From: Cutibacterium acnes
GTDB taxonomy: Bacteria > Actinomycetota > Actinomycetes > Propionibacteriales > Propionibacteriaceae
DNA: 64,000 nucleotides
Assembly: GCF_003030305.1 (NCBI RefSeq)
Contig: NZ_CP023676.1
Span: forward strand, 1,054,001 to 1,118,000
Direction: 5' to 3'
Shown in pieces: positions 1 through 13,805 of this stretch. Below the pieces are notes generated by a model that did no database searches, had not been told where the DNA came from, and saw only the letters and a list, made by a program, of their open reading frames with translations. Position 1 is the stretch's first letter; every line of letters begins with the position of its first letter. The position numbers were made by a program, and so were the translations under genes.

Positions 1-633
1 CTTAAACGGATGGGGCTGGACTACGTCGACATCTTTTATTCTCACCGGTTCGATCCGGAAACTCCGCTCGAGGAGACAATGGGAGCTCTCGACCGGATCG
101 TGCGATCAGGTCGTGCCTTGTATGCAGGTATTTCCTCATACGATCCCAAGGAGACAGAACGTGCTGCCACCATTGCGCGTGACCTTGGCACCCCGTTACT
201 CATCCACCAGCCGCGTTACAACATGTTTGATCGATGGATTGAGGATGGTCTCGTCGATACCTGTGAGCAGGAGGGGATGGGCATCATCTGTTTCTCTCCG
301 TTGGCTCAGGGAATCCTCACCGACAAATACCTGAGGGGTGTTCCCGCCCAGTCGCGTGCTGGCATGGGAGCGGTCTCGCTGCGACCCGATCAGATCGACG
401 ACGTCACCCGCGCTGCAATTGCTGCCCTCAACGAGGTTGCCAAAGACCGTGACCAGACGTTGGCCCAGATGGCCCTCTCGTGGATCCTGCGTGAGCCCCG
501 CATTACCAGCGTGCTTGTGGGGGCTTCCTCGGTACCACAACTGGATTCGGATATCGATGCGCTTAGAACTACCCCGTTCACCGACGATGAGAGAGTGCGT
601 ATTGAGTCGGTGCTGGCCGACCACGTCCTCTGA
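1..633 (+). CDS. Aldo/keto reductase, 3' part (YghZ/GprA-like), cut by the window edge
   Basis: The reading frame is open from the first base, so the start codon lies upstream. The visible 210 residues are the C-terminal two thirds of an NADPH-dependent aldo/keto reductase. The barrel segment VDIFYSHRFD near residue 12 carries the conserved family histidine, and LLIHQPRYNMFDR and FSPLAQGILTDKYL follow in the order seen in the YghZ / L-glyceraldehyde-3-phosphate reductase subfamily (about 345 residues when whole). The catalytic Tyr/Lys region is outside the window. The gene ends about 150 bases before pyrR; the pyr promoter and leader occupy the gap, so it is not part of the pyr operon. The substrate cannot be deduced from this fragment. 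Confidence 0.85.
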   Translation, partial: LKRMGLDYVDIFYSHRFDPETPLEETMGALDRIVRSGRALYAGISSYDPKETERAATIARDLGTPLLIHQPRYNMFDRWIEDGLVDTCEQEGMGIICFSPLAQGILTDKYLRGVPAQSRAGMGAVSLRPDQIDDVTRAAIAALNEVAKDRDQTLAQMALSWILREPRITSVLVGASSVPQLDSDIDALRTTPFTDDERVRIESVLADHVL

Positions 634-650
634 TCTGTCTCGAGTCGTGC

Positions 651-656
651 TACTCT
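651..656 (+). promoter_or_regulatory. Possible -10 element of the pyr operon
   Basis: TACTCT fits the actinobacterial TANNNT -10 pattern and would start transcription near 663, just ahead of the PyrR-binding element. No convincing -35 element is visible. This is inference from position. Confidence 0.35.
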
Positions 657-666
657 CCTAGAGACG

Positions 667-699
667 CCCTTTAATGGCGATCCCGTGAGGTCGCGAAGG
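667..699 (+). promoter_or_regulatory. PyrR-binding RNA element in the pyr leader
   Basis: A CCCTTTAATG segment is followed by the short stem GCGA (677-680) / TCGC (691-694) closing the loop TCCCGTGAGG, then GAAGG. The arrangement CTTTAA ... stem-TCCcGTGAGG-stem ... AAGG matches my knowledge of the PyrR element in actinobacterial pyr leaders. It lies about 85 bases upstream of the pyrR start. In this family UMP-bound PyrR binds the RNA and lowers expression. Whether it acts here on translation or transcription is not visible; I see no clear terminator between it and pyrR. Confidence 0.75.
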
Positions 700-775
700 T
701 CGTGCCAGTAGGCGATTGCGTATATGCGCGTCGTCTGGCGTGCTCTACCCTCGCACCTGCGGTGTCCAGAGGTAG

Positions 776-2297
<1,522 letters not shown>

Positions 2298-2301
<4 letters not shown>

Positions 2302-3635
2302 GCCGCCGGGTCCTCCTCACCGGGCTGACCATGCTGGTGGGAGCCACCCCGGTTCCCTCCCAGCTCCTCATCCGTGATGAGCGGATCGAGGCTATTTCAC
2401 GAGGGCGGTCCAACGCCCTCGACGGGGCCGATGCTGAGGTCGTCGATCTTGGTGGGGCTCTGGTGACTCCCGGGATGGTGGACCTGCACGTTCATCTGCG
2501 CGAGCCGGGTCAGGAACATAAGGATACTATCGCCTCAGGCACTGCGGCGGCCGCCCGAGGCGGCTGGACGACGATTTGTGCGATGCCCAATACTGTTCCT
2601 GACCCCCATAGCCCCGAGCTCATGGCCGACCTCAACCGGAGGGTTGAGGAATCGGCCGTGGTGCGGGTGTTGCCCATCGCCCCCATCACTGTTGGACTGA
2701 CGGGCAATGACCTTGTTGACGTTGAGGCCTTGACACGGGCCGGGGCAGTGGCCTTCTCCAATGACGGCAAGGGAGTGCAGCTGGCCGGAGTCATGTACGA
2801 CGCGATGCGGTCAGCCGCCGCGGTCGACCGTCCGATCGCTGCTCACGCCGAGGACGAGTCCCTGGTGCGGGGCGGGGTGATCAACGACGGACGTCGGGCT
2901 AGGGAACTCGGCCTACCTCCCATGACTCGTCTTACCGAGACTGTGCAGGTGGCCCGCGACGTCATGATCGCCGAGGAGACTGGTGCCCACTACCATCTGT
3001 GCCACGCCTCGACCCGGCAGTCGATTCGTACTCTGCGTCGGGGCCGTGAGGACGGCGCGAATGTCACCGGTGAGGCGGCTCCGCACCATCTGCTGCTGGC
3101 CGACGACGACATCCCCGACGATGATGGGTTCTACAAGATGAATCCGCCGCTGCGCACCCGTGACGACCTCAACGCTATGGTCGAGGGTCTGTGTGACGGG
3201 ACCTTGACCTGTATCGCCACCGATAACGCCCCGCACGCGGCTGAAGAAAAGGCATGTTCCTTCCGCGATGCCGCTTTTGGGGTCATCACTAACGAGCACA
3301 CCTTTGCCCTGCTGTACACCAACTTTGTGCTTGACCGGCGGTTCCGACTCGACCAGCTTGTCGACTGGCTCACCATCGGGCCGGCCGAGACCTTCGGGAT
3401 ACCGGAGGCCGGTCGGCTGCGAGTGGGAGGACCGGCCGACCTGGCCGCTTTCGACTTGCGCACCGAGATGATGATTATTCCCGGGGACGGAGCCGGGATG
3501 GGGCGTAACACCCCCTTCGCTGGTCGTTCCGTCCGCGGTGACTGCGTGCTGACGATGGTCGGTGGCCAGACGGTTTACCGTCGCGGCCAGCCGATAGGGA
3601 AGACTGACGACCACGAGATGGGAGACCCGCAGTGA
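2298..3635 (+). CDS. pyrC: Dihydroorotase (class I)
   Basis: 445 residues, typical of the larger class I dihydroorotases. It cyclises N-carbamoyl-aspartate to dihydroorotate. The zinc-binding motif HVHLREPG is at residues 64-71, and [12 protein letters not shown] near residue 315 supplies the catalytic aspartate. The start ATG overlaps the pyrB stop and its own stop overlaps the carA GTG start (GTGA). The position between pyrB and carA matches the actinobacterial order pyrR-pyrB-pyrC-carA-carB. Confidence 0.96.
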
Positions 3636-4720
3636 GCAGACGCACCCTGTTATTGGCCGACGGGACAAGCTACCAGGGCGAGGCTTTCGGGGCCGATCGT
3701 GAGGTGAGTGCCGAGGTCGTCTTCACTACCGGCATGACCGGCTACCAGGAAACTTTGACCGACCAGTCCTATAACGGACAAATCGTCACCTTCACCTACC
3801 CCCTTATTGGCAATTGCGGAATCAACCGTGATGATATGGAGTCGCTATTCCCGACGACCGCCGGGGTCATCTGCCGCGAGGTGCCGCGACTGGCTAGCAA
3901 CTGGCGCAATCGGCGTAGCCTTGGCGAATTTCTCACCACCCACGGCATCCCTGGTCTGGCTGGGATTGATACTCGTGCTTTGGTGCGTCGGTTGCGCACC
4001 GCGGGAGTCATGAAGGGTGTGTTGCTGGCCCCTGACGCTGATCTCGACGCTGAGCTGGGGAAGTTGCGAAACATCCACTTGCCTACCGACCAGATCGCCC
4101 AGGTGTCCACCCGCACCGCCTACCCGTCACCCTTGGGCGGGCGCAGTGTGGTGCTCTTCGACTTCGGTCTTAAGCACTCCATCTTGCGGGAGCTGAGCAG
4201 GCGAGGTTGTGCCGTGACCGTTGTGCCGTGGAACATCTCAGCCGATCGGGTGCGGGCCCTGGCGCCCGACGGCATCATGCTTTCTAACGGCCCCGGGGAC
4301 CCGAAATCCATCCCGGGGGTACAGGATGTGGTGCGAGAACTGCAGGAGGAGTACCCGGTCTTCGGTATTTGCATGGGCCATCAGATCTTTGCTCTGGCTA
4401 ACGGTGCCGATACCTATAAGCTGCGTTTCGGCCATCGCGGCTTCAACCACCCCGTCCGCGAGCTGTCGACCGGTCGGATCGACTTCACCAGCCAGAACCA
4501 CGGCTACGTCGTTGATCCGGAATCGGTGTCCGGCACCGAGTTGGAGGTGACCCACATCGAGATTAATGATGAGACCGTCATGGGTGTGCGTCATACCCGA
4601 CTCGGTTCTTTTTCGGTGCAGTACCACCCCGACGCCGCCGCTGGACCTCACGATGCCGCTCACGTCTTCGACGACTTTGTCGCTCTCATGGACGCCAATC
4701 ACACTGGAGGCCAGAACTGA
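3632..4720 (+). CDS. carA: Carbamoyl-phosphate synthase small subunit (glutaminase)
   Basis: 362 residues. The C-terminal class I glutamine amidotransferase domain has the nucleophile Cys247 in FGICMGHQ and the histidine of the triad in QYHPDA near residue 335; the N-terminal half is the CarA-specific domain. It releases ammonia from glutamine and channels it to CarB. Start is GTG at 3632, coupled to pyrC by a four-base overlap. The stop codon shares one base with the carB start (TGATG). Confidence 0.96.
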   Translation: MSRRTLLLADGTSYQGEAFGADREVSAEVVFTTGMTGYQETLTDQSYNGQIVTFTYPLIGNCGINRDDMESLFPTTAGVICREVPRLASNWRNRRSLGEFLTTHGIPGLAGIDTRALVRRLRTAGVMKGVLLAPDADLDAELGKLRNIHLPTDQIAQVSTRTAYPSPLGGRSVVLFDFGLKHSILRELSRRGCAVTVVPWNISADRVRALAPDGIMLSNGPGDPKSIPGVQDVVRELQEEYPVFGICMGHQIFALANGADTYKLRFGHRGFNHPVRELSTGRIDFTSQNHGYVVDPESVSGTELEVTHIEINDETVMGVRHTRLGSFSVQYHPDAAAGPHDAAHVFDDFVALMDANHTGGQN

Positions 4721-7700
4721 TGCCCCGCCGTACCGACCTGCACCGCATTCTCGTCATCGGGTCCGGGCCGATCCTCATCGGTCAGGCTGCCGAGTTCGAC
4801 TACGCCGGTACTCAGGCCTGTTTGGCACTCAAGGAGGAGGGGTACGAGGTCATCCTCGTCAACTCCAATCCCGCTACGATCATGACTGACCGTGACGTCG
4901 CCGACAAGGTCTACATCGAGCCGATCACCCTCGAGTTCGTCTCTTCAATTTTGCGTCGGGAGCGCCCCGACGCCATCGTCCCCACCCTTGGGGGCCAAAC
5001 TGGCCTCAATATGGCCACTGAGCTGGCTAAATCCGGTATACTTGACGAACTTGGTATCGAGTTGCTCGGCACCAAGCCCTCGGCCATCGAGAAAGCCGAA
5101 GATCGTGATCTTTTCAAGCAGCTCATGGATGAGCTGGGTCAGCCGGTTCCGGCCTCCGAGGTCGTTCACACCGTTGATGAGGCGGTCAAGGTTGGGAACA
5201 CCATTGGGTACCCGCTCATCGTCCGTCCCGCATACACCCTCGGTGGCACTGGCGGTGGTATGTGCTGCGATGAGGCCGAACTCGTACGTATCGTCGGGAA
5301 GGGGCTAGAGCTGTCCCCGGTCACCGAGTGCCTGATCGAGCAGTCGATCGCTGGGTTCAAGGAGATTGAGTACGAGATGATGCGCGATGGCGCTGACAAC
5401 ACCATGGTGGTCTGCACCATGGAGAACTTTGACCCTGTCGGGGTTCACACCGGCGACTCCATCGTTTTTGCTCCTACCCAAACCCTCACCGACGTCGAAC
5501 ACGAGATGCTGCGCGATGCCTCGATTGAGATCGTTCGGACGCTTGGGATCGAGGGCGGCTGCAACGTCCAGCTCGCTCTCGATCCGAATTCCTTCCAGTA
5601 TTACGTCATCGAGGTCAACCCACGAGTTTCGCGCTCCTCAGCCCTGGCCTCAAAGGCCACTGGCTACCCGATCGCCAAGATCGCCGCCAAGATCGCCGTC
5701 GGATTGACCCTTGACGAGATCCGTAACCCCGTCACCGGGACGACGTGGTCGATGTTCGAGCCCATGCTTGACTACGTCGTCGCCAAGATCCCACGCTGGC
5801 CCTTCGACAAGTTCGCTCGGGCTGATCGTCGTCTAGGCACCCAGATGAAGGCGACTGGTGAGGTCATGGCCTTGGGACGCACCATCGAGGAGTCCCTGCT
5901 CAAGGCGGTGCGTTCTCTGGAGATCGGCGTCGACCACTTAGCTCTGCGTGAGGTCGCTGATCTACCTGACGACATCCTTGAGGAGCGGTTGCTGCATGCT
6001 CGCGACGACCGTCTGTTTTGCCTGACTGAGGCGATCCGACGCGGACGCACGGTGCAAGAGCTGCACGAACAGACCAGGATCGACGTGTTCTTCCTCGACA
6101 AGGTTGCCCACATCCTCGAAATTGAGGAAAGGCTACGAGCCTGCCCCGATGACTCTGAGGCGCTATGGATTGCCAAGCGCAATGGCTTCTCCGACCCGGC
6201 CATCGCACGAATCTGGGGCGAGACCCCTGATGACGTGCGGGTTCGTCGGGTCGACAACGGGATTGTGCCAGTGTACAAGATGGTCGATACCTGTGCCGGA
6301 GAGTTCGAATCCTCAACCCCATACTTCTACTCGACCTACGAAATGGAGAACGAGTCGAAAAAGTCGCAGCGCCCTAGCGTTCTCGTCTTGGGTTCCGGGC
6401 CGATCCGCATTGGCCAGGGGATCGAGTTCGACTACGCTACCGTTCACTCCGTCAAGGCCATCCAGGCTGCCGGGTACGAGGCCATCATCATGAACTCGAA
6501 TCCGGAAACGGTGTCTACCGATTTCTCCATCTCCGACAAGCTGTATTTCGAGCCGTTGACCTTTGAGGACGTCATGAACGTCGTCGACCTCGAGCAGCCC
6601 GACGGTGTCATCGTCCAGTTCGGTGGTCAGACGGCGATTAACTTGGCCGGACCGCTCTCGGCGGCCGGAGTGCCGATCTTGGGAACCCAGGTGGCCGATC
6701 TTGACCGTGCTGAGGACCGGGAAGGATTCGAGTCTCTGCTCGCCGAATTGGGTATTCCGCAAGCCCCAGGTGGCACAGCACGGTCTTCCGAGGAGGCATT
6801 TGCAGTCGCTGAGGAGCTCGGTTACCCGGTACTGGTGCGCCCCTCATACGTCATCGGTGGGCGTGCTATGGCCATCGTCACGAGTGCTGAGGAACTTAAG
6901 CGGTACATGCGCGATGCTGTGCATGCCAGCCCTGACAAGCCGGTGTTGGTGGATCGCTACCTCAATGGTCTGGAGTGTGAGGTCGACGCGATCTGTGACG
7001 GCACTGACGTCCTGATCCCCGGCATCATGGAGCACATCGAGCGCGCAGGTGTGCACTCCGGTGACTCGATGGCCGTCTACCCGCCGCAGCGGATGAGCCA
7101 GCATGTTGCCGACCGGATTATTGAGGTGACGACGAAGCTGGCTCGAGGCCTTAAGACCAAGGGGATCCTCAACATCCAGTTTGTCGTTGCCAATGATCCG
7201 GCGACCGGTGAGGAGACGGTCTACGTCATTGAGGCTAACCCGAGAGCCTCGCGTACCGTGCCCTTCCTATCGAAGGTAACTGGGGTGTCGATGGCTGAGG
7301 TAGCCACCCGAATCATCCTCGGCGAGACCCTCGCTGACCTGGGATTGCGTCCTGGCCTATTGCCGTTCTCGAAGCGCATCCACGTCAAGTCCCCGGTATT
7401 CAGTTTCTCGAAACTCGATCTCGTTGACTCCCACCTTGGCCCGGAGATGAAGTCGACCGGTGAGGTCATGGGATCCGACGACACCGTCGAAAAGGCGCTG
7501 TACAAGGTGTTCGAGGCAGCGAACCTACATGTTCCCGAATATGGCAAGATCCTCATCACAGTGAGCGATGACGCCAAGCCAGAGGCACTTCAGCTGGCTC
7601 GTCGCTTCGATCGGATTGGGTTCCAGCTCGTGGGAACGATGGGTACTGCTCGCTTCTTTGACGAGGGCGGTTTGCGCATCGATGTTGCTGAGAAGATTGG

Positions 7701-7925
7701 GTCAGGGGAGGCTGGATCGACGGAATCCGTCCTCGACCTCATTAGCCGCAACGGCTGCGACGCCGTCATCAATGTCATGGGCAACGGCCAGGACACCATC
7801 ATCGACGGTAAACAGATTCGCCGCGAAGCCATCGCTCGTGGCATCCCACTTTTCACCTCGCTGGATACCGCTGCGGCGATTTGCCGGGTCATGGAATCGC
7901 GGGTCTTCTCGACGGAGTCGATCTG

Positions 7926-7926
<1 letters not shown>
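4720..7926 (+). CDS. carB: Carbamoyl-phosphate synthase large subunit
   Basis: 1068 residues with the duplicated architecture of CarB. The first ATP-grasp half begins with [19 protein letters not shown] near residue 12, the second with [18 protein letters not shown] near residue 555, and a C-terminal MGS-like allosteric domain occupies roughly the last 130 residues. It makes carbamoyl phosphate for pyrimidines and arginine from bicarbonate, two ATP and CarA-derived ammonia. It is translationally coupled on both sides by one-base TGATG overlaps. Confidence 0.97.
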
Positions 7927-9640
<1,714 letters not shown>

Positions 9641-9665
9641 TCCGACCACCACTCAAGGAGTTCAT

Positions 9666-10376
9666 ATGGACATCACCCGCCCGATTATCGCTCTCGATCT
9701 TCCTAGCGCCGAGGCAGCTCTTGACTTCGTAGGTCGATTCGACGGGGAGAATCTTTTCGTCAAAGTCGGCATGGAGTTGTTTTACGCAGCGGGGCCTAGT
9801 GTGGTGACCAGCCTCAAGGAGGCCGGGCACGACGTCTTCTGTGACCTCAAGCTTCACGACATTCCCAATACCGTCAAGGGTGCCGCTTCTAGCCTCTCCA
9901 GGCTGGGCGCGGACCTACTCACCGTCCATGCAGCCGGTGGTAGGAGCATGATGGAGGCTTCGCTTGAGGGTCTGGGAGATGCCGCCGAGACCACTCGTGT
10001 CATCGCCATTACTCAACTCACCTCGACCTCCCCGGAGGCGTTGAAAACTGAGCAGCTAGTGGATGTGCCGCTTGTCGAGTCGGTGCGCAACTACGCCAAG
10101 CTCGCCCAGGCTGCTGGACTGGCCGGAGTCGTCTGTTCGGCTCACGAGGCCGCCGATATCGCCTCGGTAACCGGTCCAAACTTCCTGCGCGTCACGCCGG
10201 GAATTCGTCCGACAGGGTCCGCAGTAGGGGATCAGTCCAGGGTCGCCACTCCGGGCAACGCCGCCTCGATGGGGTCTTCGGCGATCGTGGTCGGGCGGCC
10301 CATTACCAAAGCTGACGACCCGGTAGCCGCTTATCACGCTATTCGCGATGACTGGAATGCCGGGCGTAAGGCCTGA
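9666..10376 (+). CDS. pyrF: Orotidine 5'-phosphate decarboxylase
   Basis: 236 residues. The ATG at 9666 is preceded by AAGGAG (9655-9660), which decides the start over an in-frame codon at 9594 inside pyrD. The signature FCDLKLHDIPNTV supplies the catalytic Lys/Asp network, and VVGRPITKADDP near the C-terminus binds phosphate. It decarboxylates OMP to UMP, the last step of the pathway. It belongs to the shorter bacterial type 1 family rather than the longer mycobacterial form. Confidence 0.95.
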   Translation: MDITRPIIALDLPSAEAALDFVGRFDGENLFVKVGMELFYAAGPSVVTSLKEAGHDVFCDLKLHDIPNTVKGAASSLSRLGADLLTVHAAGGRSMMEASLEGLGDAAETTRVIAITQLTSTSPEALKTEQLVDVPLVESVRNYAKLAQAAGLAGVVCSAHEAADIASVTGPNFLRVTPGIRPTGSAVGDQSRVATPGNAASMGSSAIVVGRPITKADDPVAAYHAIRDDWNAGRKA

Positions 10377-10403
10377 CGACAACACGACCTGGAGGAAATC
10401 GCA

Positions 10404-11054
10404 ATGACCGTGACCAATAACGAGATCGCCCGCGAGTTTGCTGAGCGCCTGCTAGCCATCGAGGCCGTGTCGCTGTCTCCGGATGCCCCGTTCACTTGGG
10501 CATCCGGGCTACACTCGCCCATCTACTGCGACAATCGGGTGACCCTCTCGGATCCGCAGACTCGTGATCTCATTGCTGATGGGCTGGCTTCACTTGTTCG
10601 CACCAATTTCCATCAGGTCGACGTCGTGGCCGGCACTGCTACTGCCGGCATTGCCCATGCTGCTCTTGCCGCCGATCGGCTTGGCGCACCCATGGCCTAT
10701 GTGCGCTCTGCTCCAAAGGACCATGGGCGGGGCAACCAGATTGAAGGGCGTATTCCAGCTCATTCGAAGGTCATCATGGTCGAGGACCTCATCTCCACAG
10801 GTGGCTCGGTGCTCAAAGCCGCCCAGGCGGTAGAGCGTGAGGGATCGACGGTAGTCGGCGTCCTCGCTCTCTTCTCCTACGAGCTGGAGAAGGGACACCG
10901 CGCCTTTGAGAAGGCGGGAGTGCCGCTGTATACCCTGTCGAATTATCCGATCCTGATCGAGGTGGCTGCTGAGTCTGGGCGGATCACATCTGAGCAGCAG
11001 GCGACGTTGGCGACGTGGTCGTCGGATCCACAAGCCTGGTCGGACGCGCACTGA
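10404..11054 (+). CDS. pyrE: Orotate phosphoribosyltransferase
   Basis: 216 residues. The ribosome binding site GGAGGAA (10391-10397) fixes the ATG at 10404. The PRPP-binding motif VIMVEDLISTGGS is near residue 128, and YVRSAPKDHGRGN is the flexible catalytic loop. It joins orotate to PRPP to give OMP, the substrate of the preceding gene. It is the last gene of the pyr operon; what follows is about 380 bases without an intact gene. Confidence 0.95.
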   Translation: MTVTNNEIAREFAERLLAIEAVSLSPDAPFTWASGLHSPIYCDNRVTLSDPQTRDLIADGLASLVRTNFHQVDVVAGTATAGIAHAALAADRLGAPMAYVRSAPKDHGRGNQIEGRIPAHSKVIMVEDLISTGGSVLKAAQAVEREGSTVVGVLALFSYELEKGHRAFEKAGVPLYTLSNYPILIEVAAESGRITSEQQATLATWSSDPQAWSDAH

Positions 11055-11191
11055 TGAGCCCGCTGGCGTTCTTGACCCGCTGACTGAGTCTCGTCTCCGG
11101 GTGGCAAACCCTCGCGATCTCGTTGGCAAATCCGCGTGGGTTCCTGGAGCAGGTGCCGGGCGAGGCCCTTGCCATCGACGACGTGCGGCGT
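11047..11191 (-). pseudogene. Remnant of a glycosyltransferase C-terminus
   Basis: On the minus strand one frame reads TPHVVDGKGLARHLLQ (11191-11144) and, after a one-step frame change, the next reads NPRGFANEIARVCHPETRL followed by SQRVKNASG (11142-11060). Joined, they resemble the GT4 pattern P-x-VVDG-x-TGLLV ... DPxxFAxAIxxLL-x-PExRxxM-x-xAG. No intact gene of this kind is present and the end overlaps pyrE. I read it as decayed sequence; the resemblance is by eye only. The rest of 11192-11434 shows nothing recognisable. Confidence 0.35.
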
Positions 11192-11434
11192 GTTCCGGCC
11201 CCGGCCCTGAAAGCCGCCACTAATGCTGATCACAGAGACGGTTCGCGGTTATCGGGTCGGCCGAACTGCTCGGGTGTCAGGGTTGTCAGCCACGCTGGCT
11301 GGTTGGGTGGCAGTGGCGTTTTCGCCCTGCACGTCGAGCAGTTGTGGTCATGCGCCGACCGCATGGAACCTTGGTGGTGGCCCGGTCCGTTTGCTATGGG
11401 ACCACGGGGCGAGGTACGTGACCGCGAAACGGGA

Positions 11435-12193
11435 TCACACCCATCGCCGGGCGATCGCGACGGTCTGGTCGACGTATCCGCCGCCGAAGAGCCAGCAATG
11501 CACGATGAGCATATGGAGTTGGTGCAACCCGATTCGGTCCTCCCAGCCGTCAGCCAGTGGCGATTCCTCGTTGTAGGCGGCCCGGATTCGCTCGGCGAAT
11601 GGGGCACCGAATACCGACAAGGCCGCGAGATCTTCTTCGGCGTGGCCACCCTGAGCGGCAGGGTCAATGAGGACGACACCGTCGGGGGTCCACATGAGGT
11701 TGCCAGCCCACATGTCCCCGTGGGTGCGAGCTGCAGGGCAGGTGACTAACGCCGGCTCATCGTGATCAAGCGCCCCGCTTGCCAGGCGGTCGACGAGCTT
11801 GGACATGATCGCGCGAGCGTCAGCGTCGAGACTGTCCATATATGGTTCGATGCGGTACTGAGCGTAAAACTCTCCCCAGGAGGAGATTGGTTCGGACGGC
11901 AGTGGCAGGGGAGCACGGCCGATATACCCATCGTCGGGAACAAACCCGTCAGGTGCAGCCCCCAGGTGTGAGGCCCCGGCTGCGTGGGTGTGAGCCAGTC
12001 GGCGGCCAAAGTCCTCGGCTGCCTCGCGGGTGGGATGCCCAGTGGACAATTCGGGTTCGGTGAGCCATCCCTTGCCGTGGTCGAGCACCTCGACGATGCC
12101 GGCCCCATCTGGCCGGGCAGCAGCGAGCCACATTAGTCCGGCGACCTCGTAGTCAATGGCGTTCTTGTGGTGGTCGGTCTTGCGGAAGGTCAT
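11435..12193 (-). CDS. Fructosamine kinase / aminoglycoside phosphotransferase-fold protein
   Basis: 252 residues from the ATG at 12193. The kinase-like fold shows the catalytic-loop motif RTHGDMWAGNLMWTPDG (Asp and Asn for catalysis and metal) followed by VLIDPAAQGGHAEEDLA, the counterpart of the DFG region, and a lysine near the N-terminus in a TFRKTDH segment. Family members phosphorylate ketoamines on glycated proteins or sugars. A TACCGT -10 box seven bases before the ATG supports this start over 12241 and suggests a leaderless message. It is divergent from rimO. The actual substrate is unknown. Confidence 0.8.
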   Translation of the reverse strand: MTFRKTDHHKNAIDYEVAGLMWLAAARPDGAGIVEVLDHGKGWLTEPELSTGHPTREAAEDFGRRLAHTHAAGASHLGAAPDGFVPDDGYIGRAPLPLPSEPISSWGEFYAQYRIEPYMDSLDADARAIMSKLVDRLASGALDHDEPALVTCPAARTHGDMWAGNLMWTPDGVVLIDPAAQGGHAEEDLAALSVFGAPFAERIRAAYNEESPLADGWEDRIGLHQLHMLIVHCWLFGGGYVDQTVAIARRWV

Positions 12194-12200
12194 GGATCCT

Positions 12201-12206
12201 ACGGTA
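12201..12206 (-). promoter_or_regulatory. -10 box of the fructosamine kinase gene (leaderless)
   Basis: Minus-strand TACCGT with seven bases to the ATG at 12193 and no ribosome binding site between. Confidence 0.5.
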
Positions 12207-12251
12207 GACGCGTAGGATGCAGTCGAAACCACCTCGTCCATCAGGAGTCTC

Positions 12252-13697
12252 GTGTCTGCCGCTGATCACCTCATGACAGTCCATCTAGTGTCGATGGGCT
12301 GCGCCCGCAACGACGTCGACTCCGAGGAGCTTGCGGCCCGAATGGAGGCTGGTGGGTTCCGCCTCGTCGACGACCCTGCTGAGGCGGAGACCGTTGTCGT
12401 CAATACTTGTGGCTTCATCGAGCAGGCCAAGAAGGATTCCGTCGATACCTTGCTGGCTGCCGCCGATCTCAAGGGGAATGGCATCACGACCTCAGTCGTT
12501 GCGGTTGGGTGCATGGCCGAGCGTTACGGGCGTGAGCTCGCGGAGTCTTTGCCTGAGGCTGACGCGGTGCTGGGTTTTGACGATTACGGCGACATCGCGG
12601 GTCGGTTGCGAACCATCTTGGACGACGGATCGCTTGAGACCCATGTTCCCCGTGACCGACGTACCCTGTTGCCGATTAGTCCGGTCGATCGACCAACCGC
12701 ACGCGCTGAGGTTTCTGTTCCCGGTCACGGCACGGCCCCCGACCTTTCAGCCTCCGTGACTCCGGATTCCGGCCCCCGAGCCACTCGGCGACGGCTCGGG
12801 ACAGGGCCCAGTGCACCGCTGAAGATGGCCTCGGGCTGTGACCGTCGTTGTGCGTTCTGTGCCATCCCGCGTTTTCGCGGCTCTTACCTTTCTCGCCCGA
12901 TCGCAGAAATCGTCGAAGAGGCTCGTTGGTTGGTGGACCACGGCGTCAAGGAAGTATTCCTCGTCAGCGAGAATTCCAGTTCCTATGGTAAAGATTTAGG
13001 AGATCTCAGGCTGTTGGAGAAGTTGCTCGTCAACCTTGATCAGGTTGATGGTCTGGAATGGATCCGAGTGTCTTATTTGCAGCCAGCAGAGCTGCGACCG
13101 GGGCTTATTGACACGATATTGGCCACCGACAAGGTCGTGCCCTATTTCGATCTGTCCTTCCAACACGCGTCGGGACCGTTACTGCGTCGCATGCGTCGAT
13201 TCGGTGACGCCGAGTCGTTTCTGAATATCATCGATTCCATTCGCTCCCGCTGCCCGGAGGCCGGTTTGAGGTCGAACTTCATTACCGGCTTCCCTGGTGA
13301 GACCGATGCGGACGTCGCAGTTTTGGCTGACTTTTTACAGCGCGCCCGCCTCGATGTTGCAGGCGTCTTCGCCTACTCCGACGAGGAGGGCACCGAGGCC
13401 GCCGGACTTGATGGACACGTAGACGAGGACGTCGTCACTGCTCGTCGCGAAGACCTCGCTGATCTGACCGACGAACTCGTTTCCCAGCGTGCTGAGGACC
13501 GGATTGGAACCCGGGGGCGGGTGATGGTCGAGGAGATCGATGAGGCTGTTATCGGCAGGGCCGAACATCAGGGGCCGGAAGTCGATGGCTGCGTCACCCT
13601 GGTCGACGCAGCCGCAGTGAGCGTGGGGGATATCGTCGACGTCGAGTTCGTCGGTTCTGACGGTGTTGATCTCGTCGCGCGGCCTGCGAATGCCTAA
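12252..13697 (+). CDS. rimO: Ribosomal protein S12 methylthiotransferase RimO
   Basis: 481 residues from GTG 12252, behind AGGAG (12243-12247). The N-terminal MTTase domain has three cluster cysteines at Cys17, Cys53 and Cys87. The radical SAM domain has CDRRCAFC at residues 196-203, and a C-terminal TRAM-like segment ends the protein. RimO adds a methylthio group to an aspartate of ribosomal protein S12. A second MTTase, miaB, lies at 23 kb; this one is assigned to RimO by its start [14 protein letters not shown] and the neighbouring pgsA-cinA-clgR order, which is standard in actinobacteria. Confidence 0.93.
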   Translation: MSAADHLMTVHLVSMGCARNDVDSEELAARMEAGGFRLVDDPAEAETVVVNTCGFIEQAKKDSVDTLLAAADLKGNGITTSVVAVGCMAERYGRELAESLPEADAVLGFDDYGDIAGRLRTILDDGSLETHVPRDRRTLLPISPVDRPTARAEVSVPGHGTAPDLSASVTPDSGPRATRRRLGTGPSAPLKMASGCDRRCAFCAIPRFRGSYLSRPIAEIVEEARWLVDHGVKEVFLVSENSSSYGKDLGDLRLLEKLLVNLDQVDGLEWIRVSYLQPAELRPGLIDTILATDKVVPYFDLSFQHASGPLLRRMRRFGDAESFLNIIDSIRSRCPEAGLRSNFITGFPGETDADVAVLADFLQRARLDVAGVFAYSDEEGTEAAGLDGHVDEDVVTARREDLADLTDELVSQRAEDRIGTRGRVMVEEIDEAVIGRAEHQGPEVDGCVTLVDAAAVSVGDIVDVEFVGSDGVDLVARPANA

Positions 13698-13805
13698 GCC
13701 TCGCGACTAGCCGTCGATCTCAGCGCGCTGCCAAAAAGTGATCAATCCGAGTCGCTTCCAGGGCGGTGAGTCGCATGAGGCATCGTCACGCGACATACTG
13801 AGCCT

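Noticed and set aside
6304-6315. TTCGAATCC, as in a tRNA T-loop
   Set aside because: It lies inside carB with no cloverleaf around it; no tRNA gene was found in the window.
11123-11749. 208-codon plus-strand frame overlapping the fructosamine kinase gene
   Set aside because: Most of it is antisense to the kinase gene; no domain is seen.
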